Position numbers and translations under genes: made by a program. Below are positions 36,411-45,291 of a stretch of 64,000 nt of DNA, piece after piece; the first letter of the stretch is position 1; every line of letters starts with the position of its first letter. The DNA is from Planctomycetaceae bacterium (GTDB lineage: Bacteria > Planctomycetota > Planctomycetia > Pirellulales > Pirellulaceae). The stretch covers positions 1 through 64,000 of the forward strand of contig JAEUIQ010000101.1 of the NCBI GenBank assembly GCA_016794985.1, read 5' to 3'. The notes below the pieces were generated by a model, which saw only the letters and a program-made list of their open reading frames with translations, was not told the origin of the DNA and searched no databases.

Positions 36411-38567
36411 ATGAATTTATTGCCGCGACCAACTTGGCTACGACGGCTATTGTTACTGTTGTTTGTCTGCGCTTACTTGTACTTCGCTTGGAACAATGCG
36501 GTTGTTTTGGTGGTTCGAAATTCGTCGACCTTAGGCGGGCGCGGACTATTTGACTTACAAAAACAATTGGTTTCAGCTAGTCCCGATGTTCGACTCGCTG
36601 CGGCTCAAAGGTTAGCGGAAACCTCGGGTTCAACCGAATTGCTGGGGCCACTAATTGACTCCGTTTGGCAAGACGAGAATCGTCGTCGAGAATTGGGTTG
36701 GTACATCGCACAAGCGGCATCCCGATTGGAAGACCACGGTGCCGAATTCCTCGCGATCGTGGCGCTGGATCGTCATGATGCGGCCATCCAACGATTTGAA
36801 ACGTTGCCGCAACCAACACAAGTGGATGCGCTGCTGCGTTTGCTGAGGCGGCAAGACCTGCGTTCGGATCGGGGTTCGTCAACGGCCAATCAAATCGCCG
36901 AGTGGCTGGGACGTTTTGGGGAAAATTTCAACTACCCAGAGAAATCTAGCTTGAGCCAAGTCCCGGTTCGGGACCAAACTTTGGCTCGTTCTGACCGATT
37001 CGACACGCAACTGGCTACCAAAGTTGCGACCGAATTGCTGGATCATTATCGCGAGTACGAATTACCACCGATGGTCGAGTTGGCCTTAGTGCAGCTTGGC
37101 GAGCCGGCCGTCGTGCCGATTTGTAACGCGTTGACCGAGGGACTCGACACGGATGTCCATTTTGGTAGACGAATCGCGTATTATCGGACCTTGTCGCGAT
37201 TGGGACCATTGGCTGTCGAGGCTGAATCAACCTTATTGCACGCCATTGCTTCGGAACGCGTCAATCAAGCATTTTATGCGGCGGTCGAGGCCTTGATCGC
37301 GATCGAGCCACCCGATCGCACGGCTGCAGGGCAAGTCATTCGGGCTGCGATGATACCCGAACGTTGGGAACCGGCCGGTTACGATTGGAGCGTCATCGAA
37401 GAAGCAGGCAAACGTTTGCTGCAAAGATTGGGCGATGCCGCGACGATCGACCAAATGGTAGACGAGCTGCAGGGCCAGCGGATCAGCCCATTAGGAGTTC
37501 GTATTGCTGCGATCAATGCCCCGGAATCGTGGCGCACGATCCGCATGTTAGGGTTGGCGGGACGGCGCGCCCAACCAACAATGGAGCTTCTGATGAAAGG
37601 CCTCGAGAGCCATTCACCGGAAGTTCGAGTCGAATCGGCACTCGCGGTTTATCGAGTGGGCGAAGCGCGTGACGCGGCCCTCCGGACGCTCGAGCAATTT
37701 CTTGATCCTTATCAAAATACGCCGGACAACATCGGTCTGGCCTTGGTTGCAATCGCCGAGATCGGCTGGCCGGCGGAACGACCAAACGAGCCGTTGATGC
37801 GACTGTTGAGCTCTGGTCCGACGGTGGAGGTGCGACAATTGGCGGCAAGTGTGTTGCACCGAAGTCGTGTGGTCGATGAAGAGTTGACCGACATCTTGGT
37901 AAGTCGGTTGCTGGCGGAATCTGATGCACAGGTCGGACAACTAATTTTGAACCTAGTGGTGGAGCGTTTGGCTGAATTAGAAACGTCCGGACTTCGAGAA
38001 ATTGAATTGACGAAGGCAATGGAGTGGCTCCGCGAGAAATGGTCCGTTCCCGGGGAGGCGCTGACCGGTGAAATGAAGCTCCAGGGTTGGTTAGCGGAGC
38101 AAACTCTAAAACAAGCTGGTCCAGAGGGAGCGATCGCGTTGGCCCAATGGATCGTCGAAGTTGCAGATTGTCCGCCAGAAGCTTTGGAATTGTTTGCCTC
38201 GCTGGGCGACAGTCGGCAGGCCACGGTTTCGGTGCTGTCCGAAGCCGTTCAGTCCGCAGATATGGGCATCTCGCGTCGGGCAGTCGTTGCCCTGGGGCAA
38301 ATGGGCAAGTTGGCTCAACCGGCATTCGCTACCGTTGCCGCGACCGAATTTCCTGAAACCGAGGAAGCATTACGGAAAATCGATGCGCAGGCATTTTTGG
38401 CTCGGTCCGCGCGAAACGCAGAGTGGTATTTTCTTTGGACGGCACCATTCTTGTTGGTGATAGTCCCATTGGTCGAAAGGATGGTCAAACTAGTCCATTG
38501 CCGTCGAGATCACGAAAGCACAACAGCTCGCAGCCTTAGCGAGGGTCAATCCGAGGTCCCTCGCTAA
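36411..38567 (+). CDS. HEAT-repeat membrane protein
   Basis: A 718-residue protein with one hydrophobic helix near residues 12-32 and another near 672-690. The region between is built of helical pairs of HEAT type, for example 'SPDVRLAAAQRLAE', 'LGPLAVEAESTLLHAI' and 'SHSPEVRVESALAVYRVGE'. It is probably a scaffold for protein interaction across or at the membrane. The start has GGAG about 10 nt upstream. The last residues (SLSEGQSEVPR) are encoded by a palindromic repeat (38537-38566), so the C-terminus may have been remodelled by insertion of a repeat. Confidence 0.82.
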   Translation: MNLLPRPTWLRRLLLLLFVCAYLYFAWNNAVVLVVRNSSTLGGRGLFDLQKQLVSASPDVRLAAAQRLAETSGSTELLGPLIDSVWQDENRRRELGWYIAQAASRLEDHGAEFLAIVALDRHDAAIQRFETLPQPTQVDALLRLLRRQDLRSDRGSSTANQIAEWLGRFGENFNYPEKSSLSQVPVRDQTLARSDRFDTQLATKVATELLDHYREYELPPMVELALVQLGEPAVVPICNALTEGLDTDVHFGRRIAYYRTLSRLGPLAVEAESTLLHAIASERVNQAFYAAVEALIAIEPPDRTAAGQVIRAAMIPERWEPAGYDWSVIEEAGKRLLQRLGDAATIDQMVDELQGQRISPLGVRIAAINAPESWRTIRMLGLAGRRAQPTMELLMKGLESHSPEVRVESALAVYRVGEARDAALRTLEQFLDPYQNTPDNIGLALVAIAEIGWPAERPNEPLMRLLSSGPTVEVRQLAASVLHRSRVVDEELTDILVSRLLAESDAQVGQLILNLVVERLAELETSGLREIELTKAMEWLREKWSVPGEALTGEMKLQGWLAEQTLKQAGPEGAIALAQWIVEVADCPPEALELFASLGDSRQATVSVLSEAVQSADMGISRRAVVALGQMGKLAQPAFATVAATEFPETEEALRKIDAQAFLARSARNAEWYFLWTAPFLLVIVPLVERMVKLVHCRRDHESTTARSLSEGQSEVPR

Positions 38568-38577
38568 CGCCACGGGT
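38537..38577. repeat. Palindromic repeat spanning the HEAT gene stop codon
   Basis: TAGCGAGGG (38537-38545) and CCCTCGCTA (38558-38566) form a perfect 9-bp inverted repeat with a 12-nt loop. The right side continues into CCTCGCTAACGCCACGGGTT (38559-38577 region), which resembles both arms of the element at 18610-18740. The stop codon of the HEAT gene lies inside it. It may act as a terminator or REP-type element. Confidence 0.7.
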
Positions 38578-38761
38578 TGCCAACGTCAGATCGCTGGAAT
38601 GGGGTTGGACGAAGTCCAGCGCGTCGGCGATAATGAACCGGGGCAGTGGGAACCTCGAATCGTGAAGCCATCGATCCATGCCGTGGTCGGTTGCTGGGGC
38701 GAGGCTCAGCTACTTCGACAAACGTGGGTCGCATCAGTTCCTTCCTTGAAAATTACCTCCG

Positions 38762-40324
38762 ATGTACAAACCAACGCTTTTGTTGTCTCGCTTACTGCTG
38801 TTGTACCAATGGCGTAAACACACCCTGCGGCAGTGGTACGCAAATGAAGCGGAGCGGAAAGGAGGGTGGTTTCGTGGGCAATTGCGAACTCCTTTATTGA
38901 CGTTTGTTTGCATCGCTTGGTTTGGGCTGAACTCGGTTGAATCGCAAGAACAAGATCATAGCGAACCGAAATTGACGCCAAATTCCCGCGAGTTAACCGA
39001 GCCCGGGGGGCAATGGCAATCACACATTGATGATTTGCAAGCGTCAGAGTTCGCCCGGCGCGAACGAGCGTCAAAAGGTTTAGGTGCGGCCGATTTTTCT
39101 GCCATGGTTCATGTCCTTCCCTTGATGACCTCGACCGACGCTGAAGTTGCGTGGCGCGCGAAAGAAGTCCTTACTCAACAAGGAATCCGAGGGTCGGCGG
39201 ACGTCGTGCGTCGAATTGCATTAGTGCTGAAACTCTTGACCGCCGCTGGGCACCGCGAGTTCGCCGAAGAGTCCGAACGATTTGAATCCCGAGTGGCGTC
39301 ACTTCGACTGGCTGAAGCAAGCCGTCGTTTGGAATCTGTCCCGGGGATTACCGTTATCCCTGGTCCGCAACTTGGTCAAATGATGGTCGCTGGAAACGCG
39401 ATGCGGATCCAAGGTGGTGTGATGATCATTGGCGGAGGCCAAATTCAGGTTGGACCGCAAGTGAGGATCCTTGGCAATGGGGATTTATTGGAGATCCCAG
39501 CCATGGAAGCTGCGAAACAAAACTTGGATGCGGACGCGGCTCAGCAATCACAACAGAATTCTGAAACAGATGCAAACGTCGCGGCCACCGAACAATCCCA
39601 CGAGGTTGGAGCGGACGAGGACATTCGCCGCAGCTATCTCAAGGATAACTTGAAAGATTGGCTTGAGAAATGTATCACGGCTCCAACGACTGAATTACTA
39701 ACGTTAGAAAACTCTTGGCAGGAAATCGGCTTGATTCGCCGGGACGATGCGGAGCGGTCTCAACCGATGCAGTCTTTTGATTTGACGATTAATGGCGATT
39801 TGTCAAAGGAGCATGTTGAGCTCTTGAGTGATTTTTTTCAAAGTCCGATACTCGTGACGCTGGCAATGAGTGGTGTGGAGATGTCGCCGGAACTGCAAAC
39901 GCTGATTGTGGAAACCGCGGAAGCTGGCAAGATTCAATATCTAAATACCGTGCAGTGCGGATACGATTTGAAGACCAGTATCGCCTTGATGAAGGTCTTG
40001 AAGGCGGGCGGTTTGGGATACTGGCAAACCCAAGGGCGCGCGATGTTAGGGATCAAGGCGGATGGCGTGCTTATTGGCCAGGAACTATCGGAACGAGGTT
40101 CGGCGCGAGTTGGCGAGGTGACTAAAGGGTCCGCAGCCGACCAAGCCGGGATACAGTCGGGTGACTTGGTGCGTCGGATCAATGACGTCCCAATCGAAAA
40201 CTTCGACGAATTGCGGCGAGTCGTTTCGGCGTTTGGTGTGGGTGATCGACTTCAAGTTGAAGTGGAGCGGGGACCGAAAACACTGACTTTGGAAGTCAAA
40301 TTACAAGAATATCGCTCTCAATAG
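38762..40324 (+). CDS. PDZ-domain protein, membrane-anchored
   Basis: A 520-residue protein. A hydrophobic segment near residues 43-56 (PLLTFVCIAWFGLN) may serve as signal or anchor. A helical region (90-195) follows, then a glycine-rich beta stretch (about 214-240, GGVMIIGGGQIQVG), an Ala/Gln-rich linker, and a C-terminal PDZ domain from about 433 (GVLIGQELSERG then GSAADQAGIQSGDLV). There is no protease domain, so it is a peptide-binding or scaffold protein. The start at 38762 has no good ribosome binding site and the first 40 residues are doubtful. The stop is 3 bp before aroB. Confidence 0.78.
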   Translation: MYKPTLLLSRLLLLYQWRKHTLRQWYANEAERKGGWFRGQLRTPLLTFVCIAWFGLNSVESQEQDHSEPKLTPNSRELTEPGGQWQSHIDDLQASEFARRERASKGLGAADFSAMVHVLPLMTSTDAEVAWRAKEVLTQQGIRGSADVVRRIALVLKLLTAAGHREFAEESERFESRVASLRLAEASRRLESVPGITVIPGPQLGQMMVAGNAMRIQGGVMIIGGGQIQVGPQVRILGNGDLLEIPAMEAAKQNLDADAAQQSQQNSETDANVAATEQSHEVGADEDIRRSYLKDNLKDWLEKCITAPTTELLTLENSWQEIGLIRRDDAERSQPMQSFDLTINGDLSKEHVELLSDFFQSPILVTLAMSGVEMSPELQTLIVETAEAGKIQYLNTVQCGYDLKTSIALMKVLKAGGLGYWQTQGRAMLGIKADGVLIGQELSERGSARVGEVTKGSAADQAGIQSGDLVRRINDVPIENFDELRRVVSAFGVGDRLQVEVERGPKTLTLEVKLQEYRSQ

Positions 40325-40327
40325 TTC

Positions 40328-41467
40328 GTGAAATACGCAAGCGAGTTGAAAAAACAGTTGGTTTCCTTTCGAAAGTTTGAGAGCGTGCGCAGTTGCTTGG
40401 ACGTGAAGTCCGATCAGGAATCGTACCGGATTCACATTGGTGCCGGTAATTGGCCGGAAATGGTCGCTGAGATCCAACGGGCCCTTCATCCGACCCAAGT
40501 GGTTGTGGCGATGGACGAAACGGTCGCCGAGTTGTACGGATCGAGTGTTTTAAACGCATTGCGCGATTCGGGTTTTGCAGCGGGACAACTTCGCTGTCCG
40601 CCCGGCGAATCTTCCAAGTCGACGGATATGGCCAACTCATGGTGGCAGGAATTAGCGGGGCAAGCCGTCGATCGGCAAGCGGTTGTTATCGCGTTGGGAG
40701 GCGGTGTCGTTGGCGATCTTTGCGGATTTGTTGCGGCAACCTATTTACGCGGTTTGAAATTTGTACAAGTCCCAACGACACTATTGGCTCAGGTAGACAG
40801 TTCGGTTGGCGGGAAGGTTGGCATCAACTTACCCACAGGCAAGAACTTGGTCGGTTGTTTTTGGCAACCGTCTCTGGTTTGGATTGATCCCTCGGTTTTG
40901 CGAACTTTGAGCGAGCGCGAGTTTTCGGCGGGCATGGCGGAAGTCATCAAGTATGCGGTTTTGCGTGACGATGGTCTCCTGTCGCTGTTGGAAGAGCATT
41001 CAACGCAGATTCTGGCGCGCGAGACCGAAGTCATGGGCCTGTTGGTACATCGTTGTTGCGCGATCAAAGCCGATATCGTGCAGCGAGATCCTCGAGAAAA
41101 CAATGGTATTCGTGCGACGTTGAACTTTGGTCACACGGTTGGACATGCGATCGAGAGCTTGACCGGATATAAAAGCGTGCTTCACGGGGAAGGCGTAGCG
41201 ATGGGGATGATCGCTGAGGCCAGATTGGCGGAAAGAATTGGACTCGCACCGCTCGGATTGGCGGATCGTTTGGTAGAATTGGTGCGGCAGTATCGCTTGC
41301 CCACGAACCTCCCAAAATTTACTTGGGAACAATGGCACCAGTCGATGCGGCGCGACAAGAAGAATATGGGGCAGCAGATTGCGTTTGCGTTGCCGAGTGC
41401 CTGGGGTTGTGTTGCCTTGACTCGCGACGTCTCGTTAGCCGATGTGAAGGCGATTGTTTGCGGTTGA
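40328..41467 (+). CDS. aroB: 3-dehydroquinate synthase
   Basis: A 379-residue protein. The NAD-binding ALGGGVVGDLCGFVAA, then QVPTTLLAQVDSSVGGKVGINLPTGKN as the catalytic region, and the zinc ligands in the LNFGHTVGHAIE helix (with a preceding Glu and a following HGE) are all present. It converts DAHP to 3-dehydroquinate in the shikimate pathway. The annotated start is GTG 40328, 3 bp after the PDZ gene; GTG 40403 would give a more typical N-terminus, so the start is uncertain. No other aro gene is near. Confidence 0.94.
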   Translation: MKYASELKKQLVSFRKFESVRSCLDVKSDQESYRIHIGAGNWPEMVAEIQRALHPTQVVVAMDETVAELYGSSVLNALRDSGFAAGQLRCPPGESSKSTDMANSWWQELAGQAVDRQAVVIALGGGVVGDLCGFVAATYLRGLKFVQVPTTLLAQVDSSVGGKVGINLPTGKNLVGCFWQPSLVWIDPSVLRTLSEREFSAGMAEVIKYAVLRDDGLLSLLEEHSTQILARETEVMGLLVHRCCAIKADIVQRDPRENNGIRATLNFGHTVGHAIESLTGYKSVLHGEGVAMGMIAEARLAERIGLAPLGLADRLVELVRQYRLPTNLPKFTWEQWHQSMRRDKKNMGQQIAFALPSAWGCVALTRDVSLADVKAIVCG

Positions 41468-41512
41468 GCCGTGGGATTGGCATTTATTTTCACTTCGAGC
41501 GTGTAACGACCT

Positions 41513-43033
41513 ATGGCCACCGCATCCACTGAACTTCCCAATCCCAGTCGACTCTCGGTGCGGCAGTTAACCAAATCATTCCCGGGTGTTCGGGCTTTGA
41601 GCGGGGTCGACTTGGACGTCCGGGCCGGTGAAGTGGTGGCGGTAATTGGCGAGAACGGTGCGGGAAAAAGCACGTTGATGAAGATACTGGCGGGTGTCCA
41701 GACTCAAGATGAAGGCGAGATACTCTGGGATGGACATCCGGTTTGGTTTGCCAATACGCGCCAGGCGATGAAACAAGGACTGGGCTTGATTCATCAAGAA
41801 TTGAACTTGTGCGACAACTTGAACGTTGCTGAAAATTTGTTCTTGGGCAACTATCCTGGGCGCGGCGGTTGGATCAACTTTTGGTCGATGTATCGTCGTG
41901 CTCGGCAATCGTTAGAGAAGGTGGGACTGAAGGTGTCGCCTCGACTGCCGCTGTCGGCGCTTTCGTTAGGGCAGCAACAAATGGTTGAAATCGCGAAAGC
42001 CTTATCGATTGATGCCAAAGTCTTAATTTTTGATGAACCGACAAGTAGTCTTTCCAACGCGGAAGCGGAAGCGTTGTTTCGTTTGATTGAAGAATTGAAA
42101 TCTCGTGGCGTCGCGATCGTCTACATTTCTCATCGACTGGCTGAAATCATGCGTTTGGCCGATCGAGTTTTCGTCTTACGCGACGGCCAGAATGCCGGGA
42201 TGCTGCAACGGGCAGAGATTACTCACGACCGTATGGTTCAATTGATGATTGGTCGCGATGTTTCCAAGTACTACGTTCGGCGATCGAATGTCGTCGGCGA
42301 TGAAGTATTGCGCGTCGAAGACCTCCGCACGAATGCTTGGCCGCAACATTCGATTCGCTTCCAAGTCCGACGCGGTGAATTGGTAGGGATTGCGGGATTA
42401 GTCGGGGCCGGCAGAAGTGAATTACTGCGGACGATCTTTGGCATCGATCGAGCTGTCTCAGGAAACGTCGTTGTTTCCGGCGAATCATTGAAGCGACATT
42501 CCCCACAATTGGCCATGGAAGCGGGTTTAGGATTTGTTCCCGAGGACCGCAAAAAAGAAGGCTTGATTCTTGAATCCACAATCGTACGGAACGTTGGATT
42601 GGCCGGACTTTTGCGAAACGCGCACTGGGGTGGTTGGTTGAACCGAGGCAAAGAGATCGCGGACACACGCCAAGCGATGAATGACATGCGCATCAAGACT
42701 CCGTCGCCTTGGCAATTGGTCAAGTATCTTTCTGGCGGCAATCAACAAAAAGTGGTCATGGGCAAATGGTTGGCACTGTCACCGCAAGTCTTATTGATGG
42801 ATGAGCCAACGCGCGGTGTCGATATTGGTGCGAAACAGGAGATTTACCAGTTGATGGAGGGCTTGGCCGCCGAAGGGCGAGGGGTCTTGTTCGCGTCAAG
42901 TGAACTGGAAGAGATCATTGGAATTGCCGATCGTGTTCTGGTCATGCATGAGGGACGGTTGGCTGGTGAGGTTTCAGGCGACCAAATTACCGAACAGGCG
43001 ATCATGCAGTTAGCCATAGGAGGCTCGTTGTAG
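41513..43033 (+). CDS. Ribose-type (CUT2) ABC importer ATP-binding protein, two ABC domains
   Basis: A 506-residue duplicated ATPase. Domain 1 has Walker A GENGAGKST, signature LSLGQQQMVEIAKAL and Walker B VLIFDEPTS. Domain 2 has the degenerate GLVGAGRSELL in place of Walker A, signature LSGGNQQKVVMGKWL and Walker B LLMDEPTRGVD. This is the normal RbsA/MglA pattern. It probably powers uptake of a sugar, purine nucleoside or autoinducer. The permease starts 2 bp later. No periplasmic binding protein is present in the window. Confidence 0.92.
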   Translation: MATASTELPNPSRLSVRQLTKSFPGVRALSGVDLDVRAGEVVAVIGENGAGKSTLMKILAGVQTQDEGEILWDGHPVWFANTRQAMKQGLGLIHQELNLCDNLNVAENLFLGNYPGRGGWINFWSMYRRARQSLEKVGLKVSPRLPLSALSLGQQQMVEIAKALSIDAKVLIFDEPTSSLSNAEAEALFRLIEELKSRGVAIVYISHRLAEIMRLADRVFVLRDGQNAGMLQRAEITHDRMVQLMIGRDVSKYYVRRSNVVGDEVLRVEDLRTNAWPQHSIRFQVRRGELVGIAGLVGAGRSELLRTIFGIDRAVSGNVVVSGESLKRHSPQLAMEAGLGFVPEDRKKEGLILESTIVRNVGLAGLLRNAHWGGWLNRGKEIADTRQAMNDMRIKTPSPWQLVKYLSGGNQQKVVMGKWLALSPQVLLMDEPTRGVDIGAKQEIYQLMEGLAAEGRGVLFASSELEEIIGIADRVLVMHEGRLAGEVSGDQITEQAIMQLAIGGSL

Positions 43034-43035
43034 TC

Positions 43036-44607
43036 ATGCGAGAAAACATAGCGGGCGTCGTCAAACTCGTGGGCATTTCAGTCATTCTTGTTTCAATCTG
43101 GGTCTTGATGATCCGAATGACGCCCGAGAGTTTCTTGGATTCAGGAAACATTGAGAACCTGTTGAGCAGAACAGCGTTGTTCTCGATTCTGGGCATTGGC
43201 GTGGCACTGGTTATCATGACATCGGGAATCGATCTTTCATTAGGTTCGATTGTGTGTTTGACCGGGTGTTTTTTAGCTTACTTTTTAAAGGTCGATTATC
43301 AACCTTACTCCAGTGCGACGGTTTACGAGATACAAAAATCCGCTGCAACAATGCTGGTTGATCCCAACCAACTTGCGGTCGTGGAAAGTGAGACTTCGTC
43401 GAATGAAATCAAACCTGACGAATTCGGAAAGTTAGCAGCAGGCCAGTGGATCCGGCTATACCAGACGAAGCGATCGCGGAGCGGCATGCATCAGATCACT
43501 TCGGTTGCCAAGCAGTCGTCGGGCCGAATCCTGTTAACGATTTCACCACCTCCGGCCCGAGACGAATCAGCAAACGATGGGACGATGATCGCCAAGATTG
43601 CCCCCGCTGTGCCGGTCGCTGGTTTTTCCAATGATGCGGAGAAGATTCTGCAATTACAGCCGAAGGCCGACGGGATTCCCGCGTTACGAGCTCGCGATCA
43701 ATTGTGGTTGGCTGATGCGAAAGGGCGACTGAAAGAACAAGTCGTGCGCAGTGTGACAATGGAATCCGGTCAGCAGCATGTTCGTTCGGATTTGGATTCG
43801 GAGGTCGTTCCTGCTGAGTGGTTTTGGATTGGCTTGGAGCGCCGACAATTCATGAGCGTGCCGTTGGCGATTGTTTCGGTTCTCGGCATTGGCCTTGGAT
43901 TGGGAGCTTTGCACGGAATTCTGGTGACCTATGTGCGCTTGCAGCCGTTTGTGGTGACTTTGTGTGGACTGCTCATTTACCGCGGTTGGGCTCGCTGGTT
44001 GTCTGACGACCAATCGGTTGGTTTCGGAAACGAATACACGGATTCGCTGACTTGGTTTTCGCTGGGGAAGTACGAAGTAAACTTGCCTTGGACCGATCCC
44101 GTGTGGACGCTCAACATTCCCTATGTTTTCTTTGTCTTGTTGTTGGTCGCGATTTTGGCGGCGTTGTTATTGAACTGGACGATTTGGGGGAGATACTTCT
44201 TAGCGTTGGGGCGAAATGAAGAAGCTGCTCGCTTTAGCGGTATCGATACCGGATCGATGAAACGCTTGGCCTATACACTTTGTGGCTTGTTGGCGGGTTT
44301 GTGTGGAATATTGTGGGCGATGCAATCCGGCTCCATCTCGCCGTCGAATCAGGGTTCATTTTTTGAACTTTACGCAATTGCTGCGGCGGTGTTGGGTGGA
44401 TGCAGTCTCCGCGGTGGTGAAGGTTCGATTTCCGGGGTTATCATCGGAACCGCCTTGATGCAGACGTTGAACAACATGATAACTTTGCTCAAGATACCGA
44501 ATACGATAGAGTTGGTGGTCCTTGGGGGAGTGATCTTGTTGGGAGTTGTTTTCGACGAAGTGGTTCGCGCCATCTTTGGTTGGTTGGGTCGCAAGCGGCG
44601 CGCCTAA
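43036..44607 (+). CDS. Ribose-type ABC importer permease with large inserted domain
   Basis: A 523-residue permease (BPD_transp_2). 'LGIGVALVIMTSGIDLSLGS' (52-71) and 'RNEEAARFSGIDTGSMKRLAYTLCGLLAGL' are RbsC-family motifs. Usual members have about 320 residues; here a soluble insertion of about 185 residues (85-271) lies between helices 3 and 4, on the face expected to be periplasmic. It contains beta-rich pieces (AGQWIRLYQTKR, GRILLTISPPP). The partner ATPase is 2 bp upstream and the GNAT gene follows 21 bp later. Confidence 0.9.
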   Translation: MRENIAGVVKLVGISVILVSIWVLMIRMTPESFLDSGNIENLLSRTALFSILGIGVALVIMTSGIDLSLGSIVCLTGCFLAYFLKVDYQPYSSATVYEIQKSAATMLVDPNQLAVVESETSSNEIKPDEFGKLAAGQWIRLYQTKRSRSGMHQITSVAKQSSGRILLTISPPPARDESANDGTMIAKIAPAVPVAGFSNDAEKILQLQPKADGIPALRARDQLWLADAKGRLKEQVVRSVTMESGQQHVRSDLDSEVVPAEWFWIGLERRQFMSVPLAIVSVLGIGLGLGALHGILVTYVRLQPFVVTLCGLLIYRGWARWLSDDQSVGFGNEYTDSLTWFSLGKYEVNLPWTDPVWTLNIPYVFFVLLLVAILAALLLNWTIWGRYFLALGRNEEAARFSGIDTGSMKRLAYTLCGLLAGLCGILWAMQSGSISPSNQGSFFELYAIAAAVLGGCSLRGGEGSISGVIIGTALMQTLNNMITLLKIPNTIELVVLGGVILLGVVFDEVVRAIFGWLGRKRRA

Positions 44608-44628
44608 AAGATCCCCAAGGAGTTGCGG

Positions 44629-45249
44629 GTGGCACTGTATCATTTCAAACGACATCGGCTTTCCTTCGACTTGAGAAACCCCCTTGAACCGGTCGCGGTG
44701 CCGTGTGGATTCTGTCTTGTACCATGGGATTCGGCGTTGCTAGAGATACATGCCAAGGCGAAGCATGCGAGTTTCGAGCACGAGGTCGACGCAAACGTAT
44801 TCAATTGTTTTGCGACCCGCTCCGGTTGCCGACGCCTGATGCAAGAAATTGTGACGCGCGAGAACTTTGTTCCTGAGGCGACGTGGCTATTGGTGCCGAT
44901 CCGATCGGACGTGATTGTACCTTCCGCAGTTCCTCCACGCGAGTTCATTCGTAGTTTGCAGCAGCAAGGTGTAAGACTGGTGCAAGCTTGTGGAACGATT
45001 CAAGGCTTGGCGGTCAACCATCTCTTGGGTAGTGTGCAAAACCTTGGTGTTGCTCCTGGTTTTCGGGGTCAAGGGTTAGGCCAGTGTTTGTTGCAGCGCG
45101 CCTTGTTGGGCTTTCGGCAACGCGGAATGGACCGCGTGATACTAGAAGTCACCTGTGACAACTTTGGCGCTTCGCGATTGTACGAACGCTTGGGGTGGAA
45201 GTTCGAAGAAACGACATACAAGTGTGTCGAAATCTTGGATCGATATTGA
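44629..45249 (+). CDS. GNAT-family N-acetyltransferase
   Basis: A 206-residue protein. The acetyl-CoA-binding core is in the C-terminal half: LGVAPGFRGQGLGQCLLQRAL (the R/Q-x-x-G-x-G/A loop), then RVILEVTCDNFGASRLYERLGWKFEETTYK, as in GNAT enzymes. GTG 44629 lies 6 nt after AAGGAG; a TTG directly adjacent to that site is too close. It is the last gene of the aroB-ABC transporter run. The substrate (amino group of a protein or small molecule) is unknown. Confidence 0.88.
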   Translation: MALYHFKRHRLSFDLRNPLEPVAVPCGFCLVPWDSALLEIHAKAKHASFEHEVDANVFNCFATRSGCRRLMQEIVTRENFVPEATWLLVPIRSDVIVPSAVPPREFIRSLQQQGVRLVQACGTIQGLAVNHLLGSVQNLGVAPGFRGQGLGQCLLQRALLGFRQRGMDRVILEVTCDNFGASRLYERLGWKFEETTYKCVEILDRY

Positions 45250-45291
45250 GGTTTCGCAAGCAGGAGCACGCCTCGGAAGAGCTGCGAATTT

